From Rhyzopertha dominica (lineage: Eukaryota; Arthropoda; Insecta; Coleoptera; Bostrichidae), in contig QCXZ01000047.1 in the NCBI GenBank assembly GCA_025024175.1, positions 868,001-932,000 on the forward strand: 64,000 nucleotides of DNA, read 5' to 3'. Below are positions 20,842 to 32,066 of the stretch, one piece after another. Numbering within the stretch: the first letter of the stretch is position 1; each line of letters begins with the position of its first letter. A program made the translations under genes and the position numbers. The notes beneath the pieces are model-generated. The model worked only from the letters and a program-made list of their open reading frames with translations, was not told where the DNA came from and searched no databases.

Positions 20842-21200
20842 TTTTATACCCCACTTTTTACGTAAACAGTCAACCATAAATATTTTCTTTACGTAAGCGA
20901 ATCCTTCTAGAAGCATAATGTTTACAAAACAAGATAATTATTTCTATATAGGAAAGTAAACAAGGTTAATTGTGAATAACAACTTTGTTTATGTAATTAA
21001 TTCCTTTTAGAAGCAAAATGTTTGCAAAAACAAAATAATTATTTTTTGTATATAGAAGTAAACAAGGTTGATTGCAAAACAACTTTGACTCATTCTAGAT
21101 CATATAACTGTTGCAAAACAAAATAATTATTTCTATATGCGGAAAGTAAACAAGGTTAAGTGTAAAAATTATAGGAAAAATCAACAAGGTCAACTGTGAA
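20842..21200 (-). promoter_or_regulatory. TATA promoter and direct repeats for ORF B (right arm)
   Basis: The reverse complement of TATAAAA lies at 20842-20848, preceded (to the right) by the same three direct repeats as in the left arm, with CTTCTAGAA-like ends. The leader intron donor and acceptor are also conserved between about 20640 and 20705. Conservation of this regulatory block between diverged arms supports its function in the ancestral element. Confidence 0.5.
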
Positions 21201-21414
21201 TAACAAGTTGAAGTAAACATACCTCCTCAAAAATAATGAGAATGATGGAGGGGTTTCAAATTCCATTAACTTACATAAAACCAAAATCAAATCGATTTTG
21301 CATTTAGTAATTTTAAATTTTGTTTAGTGATATATAATAATACATCAATACGACTGAAGGTAAGAGTAAAAGTTAACACTAATACTACTCTCATAATTTT
21401 TATACATATTTTAG

Positions 21415-21674
21415 TGCCACAAGCTGTAATTGAATTTATTAAACAGAGCAGAGTAAATATGCTTGAAAAAATAGTAATGTAACTAACACATTTTTTTTCC
21501 TGATTTTAGGAAATAAAAAGAACAAACTTATCGGATATGGTTCATGCACATAGAAGCATGAATGCTCCCGTAATATATAATGGAAAGTGGATACCAGAGG
21601 GTGGATATTTGATAATAGTATTAGACTATGGTGTAATAAAATATAATTATTATGGTAAATTAATTCAATTTTAA
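21415..21674 (+). pseudogene. ORF C of virus-like element (copy 3)
   Basis: The upstream exon after CATATTTTAG encodes PQAVIEFIKQS. The downstream exon begins at 21510 after TGATTTTAG (EIKRTNLSDMVHAHRSMNAP, then KWIPEGGYLIIVLDYG) and stops at 21672-21674. The donor present in copy 1 is deleted here. The second exon is open and ends in GKLIQF. The function is unknown. Confidence 0.45.
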
Positions 21675-21928
21675 ATTACTGATAGTGACCTTCATTATTT
21701 CTTTTTTAGAATCTAGACCTCATGATTTAATACGTACGTATTTTAAGTGTATCATAAATGATTACAGCTTAATATTACGTTTTTATTTCAGACTATAATG
21801 AAGACCTTCTATAAATTATTTATATTAACGTTATACATATTATGTATTTTTAAATGTAATCTTAAAATTTATTAAATTCCTTTTTAAACATTTATTTTAC
21901 ATATTTAAATTTTATTTTACATTATTAT

Positions 21929-22689
21929 TTATAAACTATTAATATAACATTCTGGATAAAAATTATACACTTCACACACTGCTTGAATATAAGAATAAGG
22001 TAATTCTTTATTAAAAATATTCAAAAAAACTTATCCTCAAACTCTTTAAGACTTTTAGAATACGTTAAAAGGTAATCATAAAATTTTAATTCCTTCAAAT
22101 GTGTGAAATGGATATTTATAAAAAAATCATTTCTCTTTCTGAAAAATTACAGAACTATTAGACATAATCTGTAACATACAATACTTTTTCACCTGTTTGA
22201 GAAAATACAACTTTATGATATACAAATCCTAAACGTTCCATATACCACTCATGATTAGTAAAATAATCTAAAACTGTATCTTTACAATTTAAAAATTGTT
22301 TCCAACTAATATCTGAAAATCGTATAACTGATAAATCGAAATTAGAAAAAATTTAAAATTGGTTCGCACTCATGTTGTAAGTCTAAACCCATTACTAGAA
22401 ATACTCCTTTACTTAAATTAAACACTGACTGTAACAACATCTTATTTCTATATGATGAAATTTCATTTTTACTAGAATCATTAACATAATTTTGAGTTTC
22501 CATATTAAAAGTAGGAGACACTAAATTATTATTTGTATAAGAAGTTATAGGAGTTGGTATAATTCGTCTCCTTCTTCTTTCAGGTTTTTCAGTTCCACAC
22601 ACATCTATTCCATCTTCTGGTTGAACACAATTGTCTTGTTTTGACATAATACGTTTCATCAAAACACTGTTGATTTGTGCCTGTGTCAT
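21929..22689 (-). pseudogene. ORF A of virus-like element (copy 3, complete start)
   Basis: This copy keeps the start: after an acceptor-like TATTTTTTAG the frame opens MTQAQINSVLMKRIMSKQDN and runs through CGTEKPERRRRRIIPTP to VFLVMGLDLQHECEP. A frame change near 22350 and another near 22130 break it. The end (ELPYSYIQAVCEVYNFYPE) and a stop at 21929-21931 are still readable, for an original length of roughly 250 residues. No domain is recognised. Confidence 0.5.
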
Positions 22690-22899
22690 CACCAAGGTAG
22701 AACTAAAAAATATTTTAAATAAAAACAATGATAGAAATATATATATAATTTATTTCTTGTATTATTATTTCCTTATTTTGTCCTCAATTTTTTTAATGTT
22801 ACTTATCATCCTCTATCCTCTGAATAATCTGAAAAAAAAACCAAAAGTATAATTTTACACAATTATAACAAATAATATCATTTGCTTAAAAAGGTACAC

Positions 22900-23350
22900 A
22901 ATCCCTTGAATTTAATCAATTTACAACTATATAACCTAACAAAACCAAAAATCATTTCCAACTAAATAACCTTCATAATACCTAACGAAACCAGAACCAT
23001 CACACATCAAACTTTTTTAAAAAAATTTCAAAATTCTATTCCAATTTCCAACTAAATAAATTCACTATATCTAATGAAACCAAAAATCGTCACACATCAA
23101 CCTTTTTTCAAAAATGTTTAAAAATGTCCCATTAAATAACCTTCGTTATACATAATGAAATCAAAAATCATTACACATCAAAGTTTTTCCTAACAAAAAT
23201 TCTAAAATTTACTAAAAAACACACCATCGCTTTAATCTAATCAATTTCCAACTACATAACCTTCACTGAACCTAACATAACAAAAAATTACCATGCAATA
23301 TCTTTCATGTTAAACTTACACATTAACTTACCGTTCAAAATAACAAATTA
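22900..23350. repeat. AT-rich degenerate tandem repeats
   Basis: Four to five degenerate units of roughly 100 bp share phrases such as CAATTTCCAACTA, AATAACCTTCA, GAAACCAAAAATC and CACACATCAA. The block lies just outside ORF A of the right arm, and part of it recurs at 17815-18110. It may be a terminal or replication-associated repeat of the virus-like element, which is inference. Confidence 0.6.
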
Positions 23351-23879
23351 ATTAAATTCAACCTTGCATATCAGGTAAACAAGTTTACATCAGACTAATC
23401 ACGTAAATAACTTTGCTTATCAATTAACAATATTTAAGGAAAAATTCAACATAGTAAATGACGTAAAGTTATACAAGATTTCTATAAATAGATCATGCAA
23501 CACAGGGTGTCTTGATTTCCGAATTCTTTTTGTAACTGTTGTCAGACAACAATATACATGCATTAAAAATTGACATGCCAGAACCACAAAATGTAAGCTT
23601 TCTGTAACTTTAAAGTTAATTATACCACAAAGCACTAAAAAACTGTATTGAGAATACACACTCCAAGCGTTCTCTTGTATTAAAATAAATTGTTAGATAA
23701 TAAGTATACGTCACTTTTCTAAGAGACATCAAATTGATTTAATTGATTGTCTTATCCTAAGAGTTTCACAACCGGCATTAAATGTGGTGATGATTTCTTC
23801 TGGGCTATTATGTCTTACACCAAAGTGTCCCTCGTTCTCAAATGTTTCGCTGCTTTTCACTGGTAGCATCTTCAGTGAT
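23351..23879. other. flanking DNA of virus-like element, no gene
   Basis: No supported gene. A TATA-like CTATAAATAG lies at about 23483. The outer limit of the virus-like element is somewhere here, but I found no terminal repeat that defines it. Confidence 0.35.
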
Positions 23880-24305
23880 GTTATTACATTAACCAGTTGC
23901 ACATTAATAGAAAGATACGACTCGTTACCATGAGGGGCAGTGATTGCTACATGGGTGCAATCTATACAACCAACTACCCCTGGAAATCCATTTTTGTCTG
24001 ACTGACGAGTAGGTTTAAAAAAATTCAGCTTCTAAATTTCTAAGTTGACTTAGAAAAACCATTTCATCTATCATTCGCAGACTTAAATTAACTAAACTAA
24101 TGAATAAACTTTACAAACAACGAGGTGTCACAGGGTTAGAATGTTACCTACTTTGAAGTTAAGACAAAAAACCTCTAAAAAATGCTGTTGCTATGCGAAA
24201 TCTGTCGACACGTCCACTTGTTTCTGACTTGCGTGTACCAGAAACCCACTCGCAACAAAACGAGTGCAAGATACGCACACGTTTCAAATGCGTCTAGTCA
24301 AAATC
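23880..24305 (-). pseudogene. internally deleted Harbinger transposase fragment
   Basis: Positions 23890-23985 match 25655-25735 (the stretch encoding the first-Asp box near VGCIDCTH), and 24010-24305 match 26730-27045, so most of the transposase gene between them is deleted. It is a shortened relative of the element at 25063-27135, next to it in the same orientation. Confidence 0.6.
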
Positions 24306-24730
24306 TAATATCACAAGAAAGCAAACGCAAATGCTTGTTCAGTTTGCTATGAAACATCCTGAGTGGACATGAAATTCCAGAATCAGCAGTAAATTTTGAT
24401 TTTGGTGAAAATGAAGGTTCAGAAGAATTGATTTTTACTGAGCATGTGGATAGTGAAATTGGGAAAAACAATTCTGGCAAAAATTCTCCAACCGTGTCAC
24501 GCAATACAAATGAACCAATTTTAAAACCATCTGCTGACACAGTTCAGGAGGAAAATAACAAAATTCACCCCCCCCCCAAATTAAAAAGAACTGAAGCATT
24601 ATTCAAATCATCTGAGGCTGTTACCGCATATAAACAATCGTTAGATAAGAATTTAATAAAAGATTATTATAAAAAAAATTGGCATTGCTTCATGAAAAAA
24701 AGCAGTTGAAGAAACAAGAAATTTCTACTT
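24306..24730 (+). pseudogene. Harbinger-type accessory protein, C-terminal fragment
   Basis: The plus-strand reading NFDFGENEGSEELIFTEHVD, later KRTEALFKSSEAVTAYKQSL, then after a frame change a helix with EKKAVEETRNF, resembles the acidic and helical C-terminal part of Harbinger accessory (Myb/MADF-type) proteins. The DNA-binding part is missing or scrambled, and stops occur upstream. A run of ten C lies at about 24571. It is probably the accessory gene of the neighbouring Harbinger copies, convergent with their transposase. Confidence 0.4.
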
Positions 24731-25062
24731 CTTTAAAACAAATTACCAATAAGGATTGCGTACCAAAATGATCATATTTATATTGCAATTTTATGTATAA
24801 CTAATGTAGTTTTATTGTTAATTAGATCCTTTTTTGTTTTTTAGTTACTATTGGTATTCAAGTTCATAATAAATTGTTTCAGTACTATTTCATTACTTAT
24901 TATTAAACTATATAACAAGATTTATACAGGATTTTGTCGACGACTACTGAGTAAAACAACAAATTTATTTCTTGCTTGCTTGCCATCAGCCAGTTCTAGA
25001 TTTACTCTTCGCAGAGCAGCGTTATCTTCATTTTCTGCCACCTCTATAAAATCGATTTTTAA

Positions 25063-26781
25063 TTAATTTTCAATTTCCTCTGGATCAGGAACATTGTAAT
25101 GAATGCACATGTTATGCAATACTGCGCACGCTGTTATTATTTTGCAAGCTGTTTCTGGATGATAATGTAGGACACGATGCTTTAAAAGGCATCGAAATCT
25201 ATCTTTTAAGAAGCCATTACAACATTCAATTTTTGCTCGTGTTTGTTTATGCATCATATTGTAATATTCTTCGGGAGATCCTTCTTCAACATCTGCAAAA
25301 GGTGTTAATAACCAGGTTCTTAAAGGATAACCTGAATCACCTTTAAAAAGTTAAACATGAACATATGATAATATGTAATAAGTGTCATACCATAACTTAC
25401 CCAACAAACAATAATCTTTATGTCCTCTTCTGGGAATATTTTTTAGTACGTCCTGCACTTCAGACTGATTCCACATAAAAGCATCATTGGTGCTACCTGG
25501 ATATCTGGCGTTAATGTTAATANTTTTTAAATTAGAGTCGCATATCTGTAAAAAAATTGTTAGAATATTCTGATAAAACACATTCGATTACTACATTAAC
25601 CAGTTGTACATTAATAGAATGATACGACTTCCTATTAACATAAAGATGTTCCGGATAATCACCCTCAATACCATGTGGGGCAGTGATTGCTACATGGGTG
25701 CAATCTATGCAACCAACTACCCCTGGAAATCTATTTTTGTCAAAAAAACTAAAATCATTTATTATTAAGGAGCGGTACCCTTGTGTATCTTTATTGACAG
25801 GTAAGTCTATCAATTTTTTTTTCAATTTATATTTTAAATGCAGGTATAACGTTCATTTCCAGATGACAATTTCACACTAGATTTCATCCACAGAGCAATT
25901 ATGAGTAACTCCTTGAGTGAACAAGGAATTACTCCTGCAGATGCTAATAACCTAAGTATAATTCGCCCTGAAGAACAGGAAAACTGTCCAACAGCAAAAG
26001 CATCTGCATCATCTAAAAGTACAAAGTTATACAAATATTGCCACACAGATGCTATTGGACTTAAGAAAATCTGAAGAATTTGTGAACATGTTTTCAGATA
26101 AAAAATATTCAAAATCATCTTTGTGGTCTGCAATTGCCAGCAGATTGGAGGAGGCAGGTTTCCGATTAGGAACAGGTGCTGCGGAAAAAGCAGACAAAAG
26201 TTTGCCAATTTACAAAAGAATTCCGGATAATCACCCTCAATACCATGTGGGGCAGTGATTGCTACATGGGTGCAATCTATGCAACCAACTACCCCTGGAA
26301 ATCTATTTTTGTCAAAAAAACTAAAATCATTTATTATTAAGGAGCGGTACCCTTGACGTGTAACATTCAACTCATCAAAATTTTGCGGAAAATAAATCCA
26401 TTCTTTAAATGCATCCTCTTGGGTTAATGCTTTTACGACCTCCTTTATACAGACACTAACGCTTGCTTGTGAAACGTTAATGTATTTGTTTGCACCAACA
26501 TTTGTCTGGTAGGAGCCAGTACCAAAAAAATGTAACGCAGTCAAAATCTGAAAGTTATTTTTATAATGCAAATTGTTTAAAGATGTATAATACGAGTATA
26601 ACCTACCTTTATATGTGTGTCCAAATCCGAATTGCGAAGCTGTTGACGCAAATATGGATCTAAACTGGCCATCACTTAAATCATGCACTGGATTTGGGGG
26701 GTTACGCGGCTGACGATTAGGTCTAAAAATATTTACCGCTTCTAAATTTCCAAGTTGAATTAGAAAAACCATTTCATCCAT
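25063..26781 (-). pseudogene. Harbinger transposase (element 5) with inserted accessory-gene segment
   Basis: The N-terminal part is open (MDEMVFLIQLGNLEAVN...; FFGTGSYQTNVGANKYINVS; FPGVVGCIDCTHVAITAPHG). The downstream exons carry ARYPGSTNDAFMWNQSEV, then, after an acceptor, GDSGYPLRTWLLTPFADVEE and TRAKIECCNGFLKDRF, ending EEIEN. All three DDE residues are visible. The frame is wrecked because about 440 bp resembling an accessory gene (25782-26221) sits inside it, flanked by a direct duplication of about 130 bp of transposase sequence (25650-25781 and 26224-26354). An ambiguous base lies at 25522. Confidence 0.8.
25782..26221 (+). repeat. duplicate of Harbinger accessory-gene segment
   Basis: This segment matches 28589-29033, part of an accessory gene on the plus strand, at very high identity, including the donor-like ACAGGTAAGTC and the phrase LWSAIASRLEEAGFRLGT. 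Here it interrupts a transposase gene on the opposite strand. Confidence 0.8.
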
Positions 26782-27135
26782 CGTTCCGCAGACTTAAATT
26801 AACTAAACTAATGGACAAAACTTTACAAACTAATCACTAAACTGCACAAATCACACAGAGATAGCAAAAATAAAGACAACGAAGTGTCACAAGAATGTTA
26901 GAAATGTTACCTACTTTGAAATTAAGAGAAAAAACTCTAAAAATGCTGTTGCTATGCGAAATCTGTCTACACGTCCACTCGTTTCTGAGTTGCGTGTACC
27001 AGAAACCCACTCGCAACAAAACGAGTTTCAAATGCGTCTAGTCAAAAATTGCAAACACTCGCTTTCGCAGAAAAACGTATGCGTTTCAAGGTTACGAGTG
27101 GTCAAAAATCGACCCCCAGGCCCCACGGCACTTTT
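26782..27135 (-). mobile_element. 5' end of Harbinger element 5
   Basis: This is the non-coding 5' region of the transposase gene, with subterminal motifs such as CACTCG and AAACGAG. It ends near a TIR-like GTGCCGTGGGGCCTGG (reversed, about 27113-27133). The opposite end was not found, so the element borders are uncertain. Confidence 0.4.
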
Positions 27136-27141
27136 TGAACA

Positions 27142-27370
27142 GCAACCGTAAAGGCAGCCAGGTGGCTTTATCATCATGTCAGTGTAATGCTGAAAGATCT
27201 AAATCCTACTTACATCATACCAAACCTTTGGTATATAGGCAAAACCAGTTCTATGCCGCGCTGTCTGCACTAATCTAAACTGCACTGATGATCTATAATG
27301 ATAGCGAAATAGATCTATATGCAGTTGGTTGCGGTGCAGACAGNACAGCATAGACATGCATTTTTAATAC
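27142..27370. repeat. dispersed repeat with hairpin and TATA, copy B
   Basis: This is the second copy of the family at 5372-5600, sharing TGTCAGTGTAATGCTGA, TTTGGTATATA, CCAGTTCTATGCCG and the inverted word around GTGCAGACAG.ACAGCATAGA. An ambiguous base interrupts the last motif. Confidence 0.55.
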
Positions 27371-28525
27371 TGAAATAGGTCAAAGCCTAATTCTGAGTGG
27401 TATAGGCATCAGTAATCCATTGACGTGTGAAATTTGTATTAAAAAAGACGGCGTCCATCTTGTAAATAATTACAAATTGCAGTAGAACTACAGAAAAATG
27501 CTGTACTACTACCTTTATCGAAAAAGAGTAACTAGCCTTTATTGTACGCATCGGCTTTATTAAAACCTGTTAATGTTCTGTAAAATATTTCTAAGCAATA
27601 TCACTTCTTTAACAAAGGGCTTATTTTTGTTAACAGCTACTGCTTCGTGTTACATCTTGAAGTTGTTAACTTTCTCACCGTCTCACCGCTGATGTAACCG
27701 CTCAATTTCGTTTCAGAAACGCTTGGAACGATGACGTCATTTGACCAACCAGGTTACATTTTTCACTTACCGCTGTGAAGCGGAGAAACAAATCATTTCC
27801 AACATTTGTCTAATAACAGCGCAATAGCGTGTACTGATAATTTAATATGTGGATCACATAAATATCAAAATATTCGATTTTTATTTCTTAGGTAGGTATA
27901 TCTTTTACAAATAAAGCTGTTGAGCGAACTTATAAAAATTATCTGAAGTAATTAAACTATAGGCAATTTAAAGAAATATATACACCTATTGATCACGGTA
28001 TTTAATTATTTGATTCTAATATTACAGTTAATTTCTAATTGCAACGCATTCGTTTAGATAATTACGTGTATATATTTTATATCGATGTACATTACAGAGG
28101 CGAAACAAATTTAAAAAAAGGTAAGTAGGTATTATTACACGTTTTCTTAAAATATACATAAACCGCATTTATAACTTTTCTAAAGAACACGCAAAAGTAT
28201 TACCTATTATTTGTTGTTGCTGAAAATATAAATTATATTTTTTATTGGAATTAAAAAATGTATTAATACGTATAAAGCAATATAAGGTGATATATTCACG
28301 CACAAGTGTGCAACACAAATATTCGGCTGCCGAGTTTCGATATTGCCCAACTTTACTACGGGAAACCCCCGAGTCAGTGTCGTTGTTAATAGATCGAATA
28401 GAAAGGGTCCCCTCAGCAATTTTTAATCTTGTACCTACGACAAAGCGGCGCAGAGCATTTTCATTTATTGTGTTGAGATATTAGTTGTTCTTTTATTAAT
28501 TATATTTGCTACAAGTTTGCAATTA
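27371..28525. other. no gene recognised
   Basis: More than 1.1 kb without a supported gene. It is AT-rich with a few GC-richer patches (27700-27790, 28310-28450) that may be transposon ends or promoter DNA. I could not pair any terminal repeats. Confidence 0.35.
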
Positions 28526-29410
28526 ATGGAAGCTGTAAGATTTTATATTAATAGTGTTCAAGTGGATTTTGAAGGGGACATAGATACCTGTGTATCTTTA
28601 TTGACAGGTAAGTCTATCAATTTTTTTTTTCAATTTATATTTTAAATGCAGGTATAACGTTCATTTCCAGATGACAATTTCACACTAGATTTCATCCACA
28701 GAGCAATTATGAGTAACTCCTTGAGTGAACAAGGAATTACTCCTGCAGATGCTAATAACCTAAGTATAATTCGCCCTGAAGAACAGGAAAACTGTCCAAC
28801 AGCAAAAGCATCTTCATCATCTAAAAGTACAAAGTTATACAAATATTGCCACACAGATGCTATTGGACTTAAGAAAATCTGAAGAATTTGTGAACATGTT
28901 TTCAGATAAAAAATATTCAAAATCATCTTTGTGGTCTGCAATTGCCAGCAGATTGGAGGAGGCAGGTTTCCGATTAGGAACAGGTGCTGCGGAAAAAGCA
29001 GACAAAAGTTTGCCAATTTACAAAAGAATTATGTAAATTTTATTTGAAAATGGCAGAGACAGGACGAAAAGCTGAAAAGAAGCCAGCATTTTTTGACAGT
29101 TTACATGACATTCTGTGTGATAAAGATAAAATAAATCCCCCTTTATTAAAAGATTCATCATCCGGTTAACCAATAGCATCGACATCAGCAGGAACACCAT
29201 CAACATCAGAAACGCACACCATGGATGTTCCAACTTCCGAAGAATACACACCACCTACAGAAAGACCAAGAATTAAAGAAAAGATTAGAAAAAGCTCAAA
29301 AGATGAAATTGTAGCAAGCTTACAGCAAATGCACAGAGAATTCATGGTACATGCTAAAGATTCATTTAAAGAAATGAAAGAAATGCATGAAACCTATTAT
29401 TATATGTGTT
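28526..29410 (+). pseudogene. Harbinger accessory protein (element 6), frameshifted
   Basis: Exon 1 (28526-28607) starts MEAVRFYINSVQVDFEGD and ends at ACAG|GTAAGTC. The next exon gives a Ser-rich stretch (KASSSSKSTKLYKY) and a Myb/SANT-like domain (LLDLRKSEEFVNMFSDKKYS, then LWSAIASRLEEAGF). After frame changes near 29010 it continues MAETGRKAEKKPAFFDSLHD and IVASLQQMHREFMVHAKDSF. A stop after KDSSSG also breaks it. The 3' end runs into the antisense 3' end of the element 6 transposase, so the two genes are tail-to-tail. Confidence 0.6.
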
Positions 29411-30085
29411 ACAATCATTTCTATAACCTTTATTATAAATTCTGGCAAATTCCGCTTCAGCACACTCTGCTCCTATAAGCTGATCATCTTCTGTTTGTAG
29501 GTCGATATCCACGTCCCCTTCAGCATCAAACTCTAATAAGCAGGAGTTATGCAAAATGCAACAAGCATAGGCTATTTCCACAGCTCTTTCCACAGAATAA
29601 GCATTAATATATTTTAAATTGCGCCAGCGTTCCTTGCATAATGCAAAACAATTTTCTATGACAACTCTCGTCGTGCTCAAAATCTTATTGTGGCGCCTTT
29701 GGTGCGGTGTGAGCCTACCGGTGTCTCTAAATTATAAAGAAATTAAATAACCGCTTATCAATAGTGTAGCTTACCTATATGGTTTCATTAACCATGACAA
29801 ACAAGGATATGCCGAATCTCCTACAAGATGATATGTATTATAAAAATACTTATTTGTATCTAGTTTCACTGTTTCCTTGTATATTTGGAATTCTCGTAAC
29901 ATCTCAGGATAAACAGAGAACAGATTTAATAAATAAATTAGTATTTTCATACTTGATTTGCATCCTTACTCGAGCATCATGCGCAGATCCTAGAAAACCA
30001 GCAAAGATGTTGGTAAACAACTTTTTCGCTGTGCAAATACCTTGCAATATAATGGAATGGAAGAGAAGAATATAAAAACAAAATA

Positions 30086-31227
30086 CAGGGTGCTTCAAAA
30101 AAATGTATAAACACTTTGAACTTCCATAGAAAATTTATTTACCGTTCTACAAAGTTAAATTTCAGGAAAATAGAAAGCTGAAAGTCCAATGTAAATGAAA
30201 CATAAATAACAAATGTTAATACTGTTCAAGAAGAAATCCAGTGGTGTAAGGTCTGGAGAGCGTGCTGGAAACTCGATTGGCCCCCTGCGTCCTATTCACT
30301 GGCCCGACAAATTTTGATCCAGGTAAGCTCGTACGTCCCTGTGATAGTGCGGCGGAGCACCATCTTGTTGAAAATAAAAATCATCATTACCGTATAATGC
30401 ATGAATGGCAGGAAATATGGAATCAGCAAGCATTGTTAGGTAATTAATACCAGTTACAGTGCCTTCAAATCGAAAAGGTCCAATGAGTCCCCTTGAAGAC
30501 AAACCGCACCACACATTTACACCAGGCAAATTTACAGCTTTTTCAATTGTAATGTGAGGATTTTCTTCACCCCAGTAAACACAATTGTGCCTATTGACAG
30601 TTCCATTAAGTTTGAATTGGGCTTCATCCGACCAAATGATGCTACCCATAAATCCCGGTTCACGTATCATCATCTCCTGAATCCATTCACAAAATTGCAA
30701 CCTTCGATCTGGATCGTCGTCATTTAGCTGTTGCACCAGCCTTGGAATGTAAACACGATACTTGTCTCTCTTCAGAATGCGTAGCACGCTGCTATCACTT
30801 ACATCACTTTCACGTGCCCCTTGCCTTGAAGATTTGTTAGGAGAGCGTTGAAACAGTTCCATCACTTGTAGCTGTTCGAGGCCGACCTGAATGACCTTTA
30901 TGCACATCACACACTGTTCCATGAACTTCGAATTTGTCTCGTATGCGTGTAATTGTTAATCTTGAAGGTGGTTCTGTATCATACTCCCTTCTCCACTGTC
31001 TTTGAACTTCATTTACATTCTCAAACTTCCAGTACCACTTAATAACCTGCTTACGTTCTTCAAAACTCAAACGTACGTCCCCCATGTTGATATTACAAAT
31101 TCCAACTGATAATATAACATAGAGGGACGATTATGCTGGCACCTGGCGAAGAAATATAACAATAGCCTTGTAGAGCGGGAAAACTACAATAGTTTAAAGT
31201 GTGTATACATTTTTTTGAAGCACCCTG
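30086..31227 (-). mobile_element. mariner-type element, 1142 bp, DD41D group
   Basis: The inverted ends begin CAGGGTGCTTCAAAAAAATG on both sides and are flanked by TA (30084-30085 and 31228-31229), the Tc1/mariner target. It encodes a broken transposase on the minus strand and lies within a Harbinger transposase gene. It is shorter than a full mariner because the 3' part of the gene is missing. Confidence 0.85.
30226..31085 (-). pseudogene. mariner transposase, DD41D spacing, truncated
   Basis: The gene starts MGDVRLSFEERKQVIKWYWK with a helix-turn-helix N-terminus. A frameshift near 30860 separates it from the catalytic part: IIWSDEAQFKLNG (first Asp), FYFQQDGAPPHYHRDVRAYL (second Asp), an in-frame TGA where Trp is expected, and ARSPDLTPLDFFL (third Asp). 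Counting across the stop gives 41 residues between the second and third Asp, as in the DD41D group. The sequence ends right after DFFL, so about 70-100 C-terminal residues are deleted. Confidence 0.75.
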
Positions 31228-31739
31228 TATAAGTAATAAAAACATGATTTATTATCTGAAACAAACAGTTCCTTTACCTGGATATCCACCCTTTTCTTGA
31301 AATTCTTCAGATATTCTCTGGCACTCATTAATAGTTGGCCATTTGATATATTTGGAATCCGGAGCATTGATGCAGTGTAAAATAAGAGACAGCATTGTAT
31401 GGACAGCCGAAAGTGATACATTAAACCTGTCCGAAATGGATAAAATAGTATCACCTTTGGCCAAATACCAAAGAGTCATAAGCAGACCTTTTTCTAGGAA
31501 AATGGGAAGCTTTCCACCATGGTGCCTGGTGTCAGATCTTTTGTAGAAATGACCAACATCACTTAATAATTTTTCAAATGCAGCCCTATACATTCTAAAG
31601 TGACTGAAAAAGTCTTGGTCTAAATAGCGGATAAGCCACTGTCGCTGTAAAGGAAAGGCCTTAAATGTTTTTCTCATATGGTCGATAATAAACTTAAATG
31701 AGGAATAACTGGATACTGCCAAAGTTGATATACATTAAA

Positions 31740-32066
31740 ATCAAATAATAAGTCGGATGTCAGTTCATCTATTATTTCGGCAATAGCGATCTTCAGCCGT
31801 GTAAAATATACATTACTTATATATCAGGAAACTTATCATGTACATATGTAGCATACCTTTCGATTAATATAACTTTAACGGAAATACAACAAAATATATA
31901 ACGCATTAATAAATAACAAAAGTCTGTAACGCTCCCAATACGACACAAATATAACCCCACGATATGACAGCAGACGATACGCTGACAGAACTATCTAACC
32001 GGGACGTTCGATTGGAAACGCTGGGTACGTCATGATTTAAACGTCCAATGCAATCGTTGTCAGAAA
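31740..32066. other. Harbinger element 6 upstream region, no gene
   Basis: Probably the 5' untranslated and terminal region of element 6. No inverted terminus could be paired with the left side near 28200-28500. Confidence 0.3.

Larger units (their letters stand above)
19932..22690 (-). repeat. virus-like element, copy 3 (right arm of inverted pair)
   Basis: This arm is the inverted counterpart of 15092-17805. It extends further on its outer side, including the true start of ORF A, and on its inner side, where the complete ORF B end, dUTPase and polymerase region follow. The region between the arms (about 17806-19931) is not symmetric. The arms plus spacer cover about 7.6 kb. Confidence 0.8.
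29366..31722 (-). pseudogene. Harbinger transposase (element 6), interrupted and deleted
   Basis: The N-terminal exon (31722 to about 31250) encodes FPLQRQWLIRYLDQDFFSHF and LLMTLWYLAKGDTILSIS. The C-terminal exons encode LQGICTAKKLFTNIFAGFLG, GDSAYPCLSWLMKPYR (second Asp) and STTRVVIENCFALCKERW (Glu). The exon that should carry the first catalytic Asp is absent; in its place stands a mariner element at 30086-31227. The gene is therefore inactive, by insertion plus deletion. Confidence 0.75.

Noticed and set aside
24571..24582. Run of C as a regulatory or structural signal
   Set aside because: A short homopolymer in a pseudogene; likely slippage.
27108..27139. A Harbinger-like terminal repeat (GTGCCGTGGGGCCTGG) echoed at 5278-5295
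   Set aside because: Only about 20 bp are shared and no TAA/TTA pair or opposite end was found, so I did not call a separate element at 5278.
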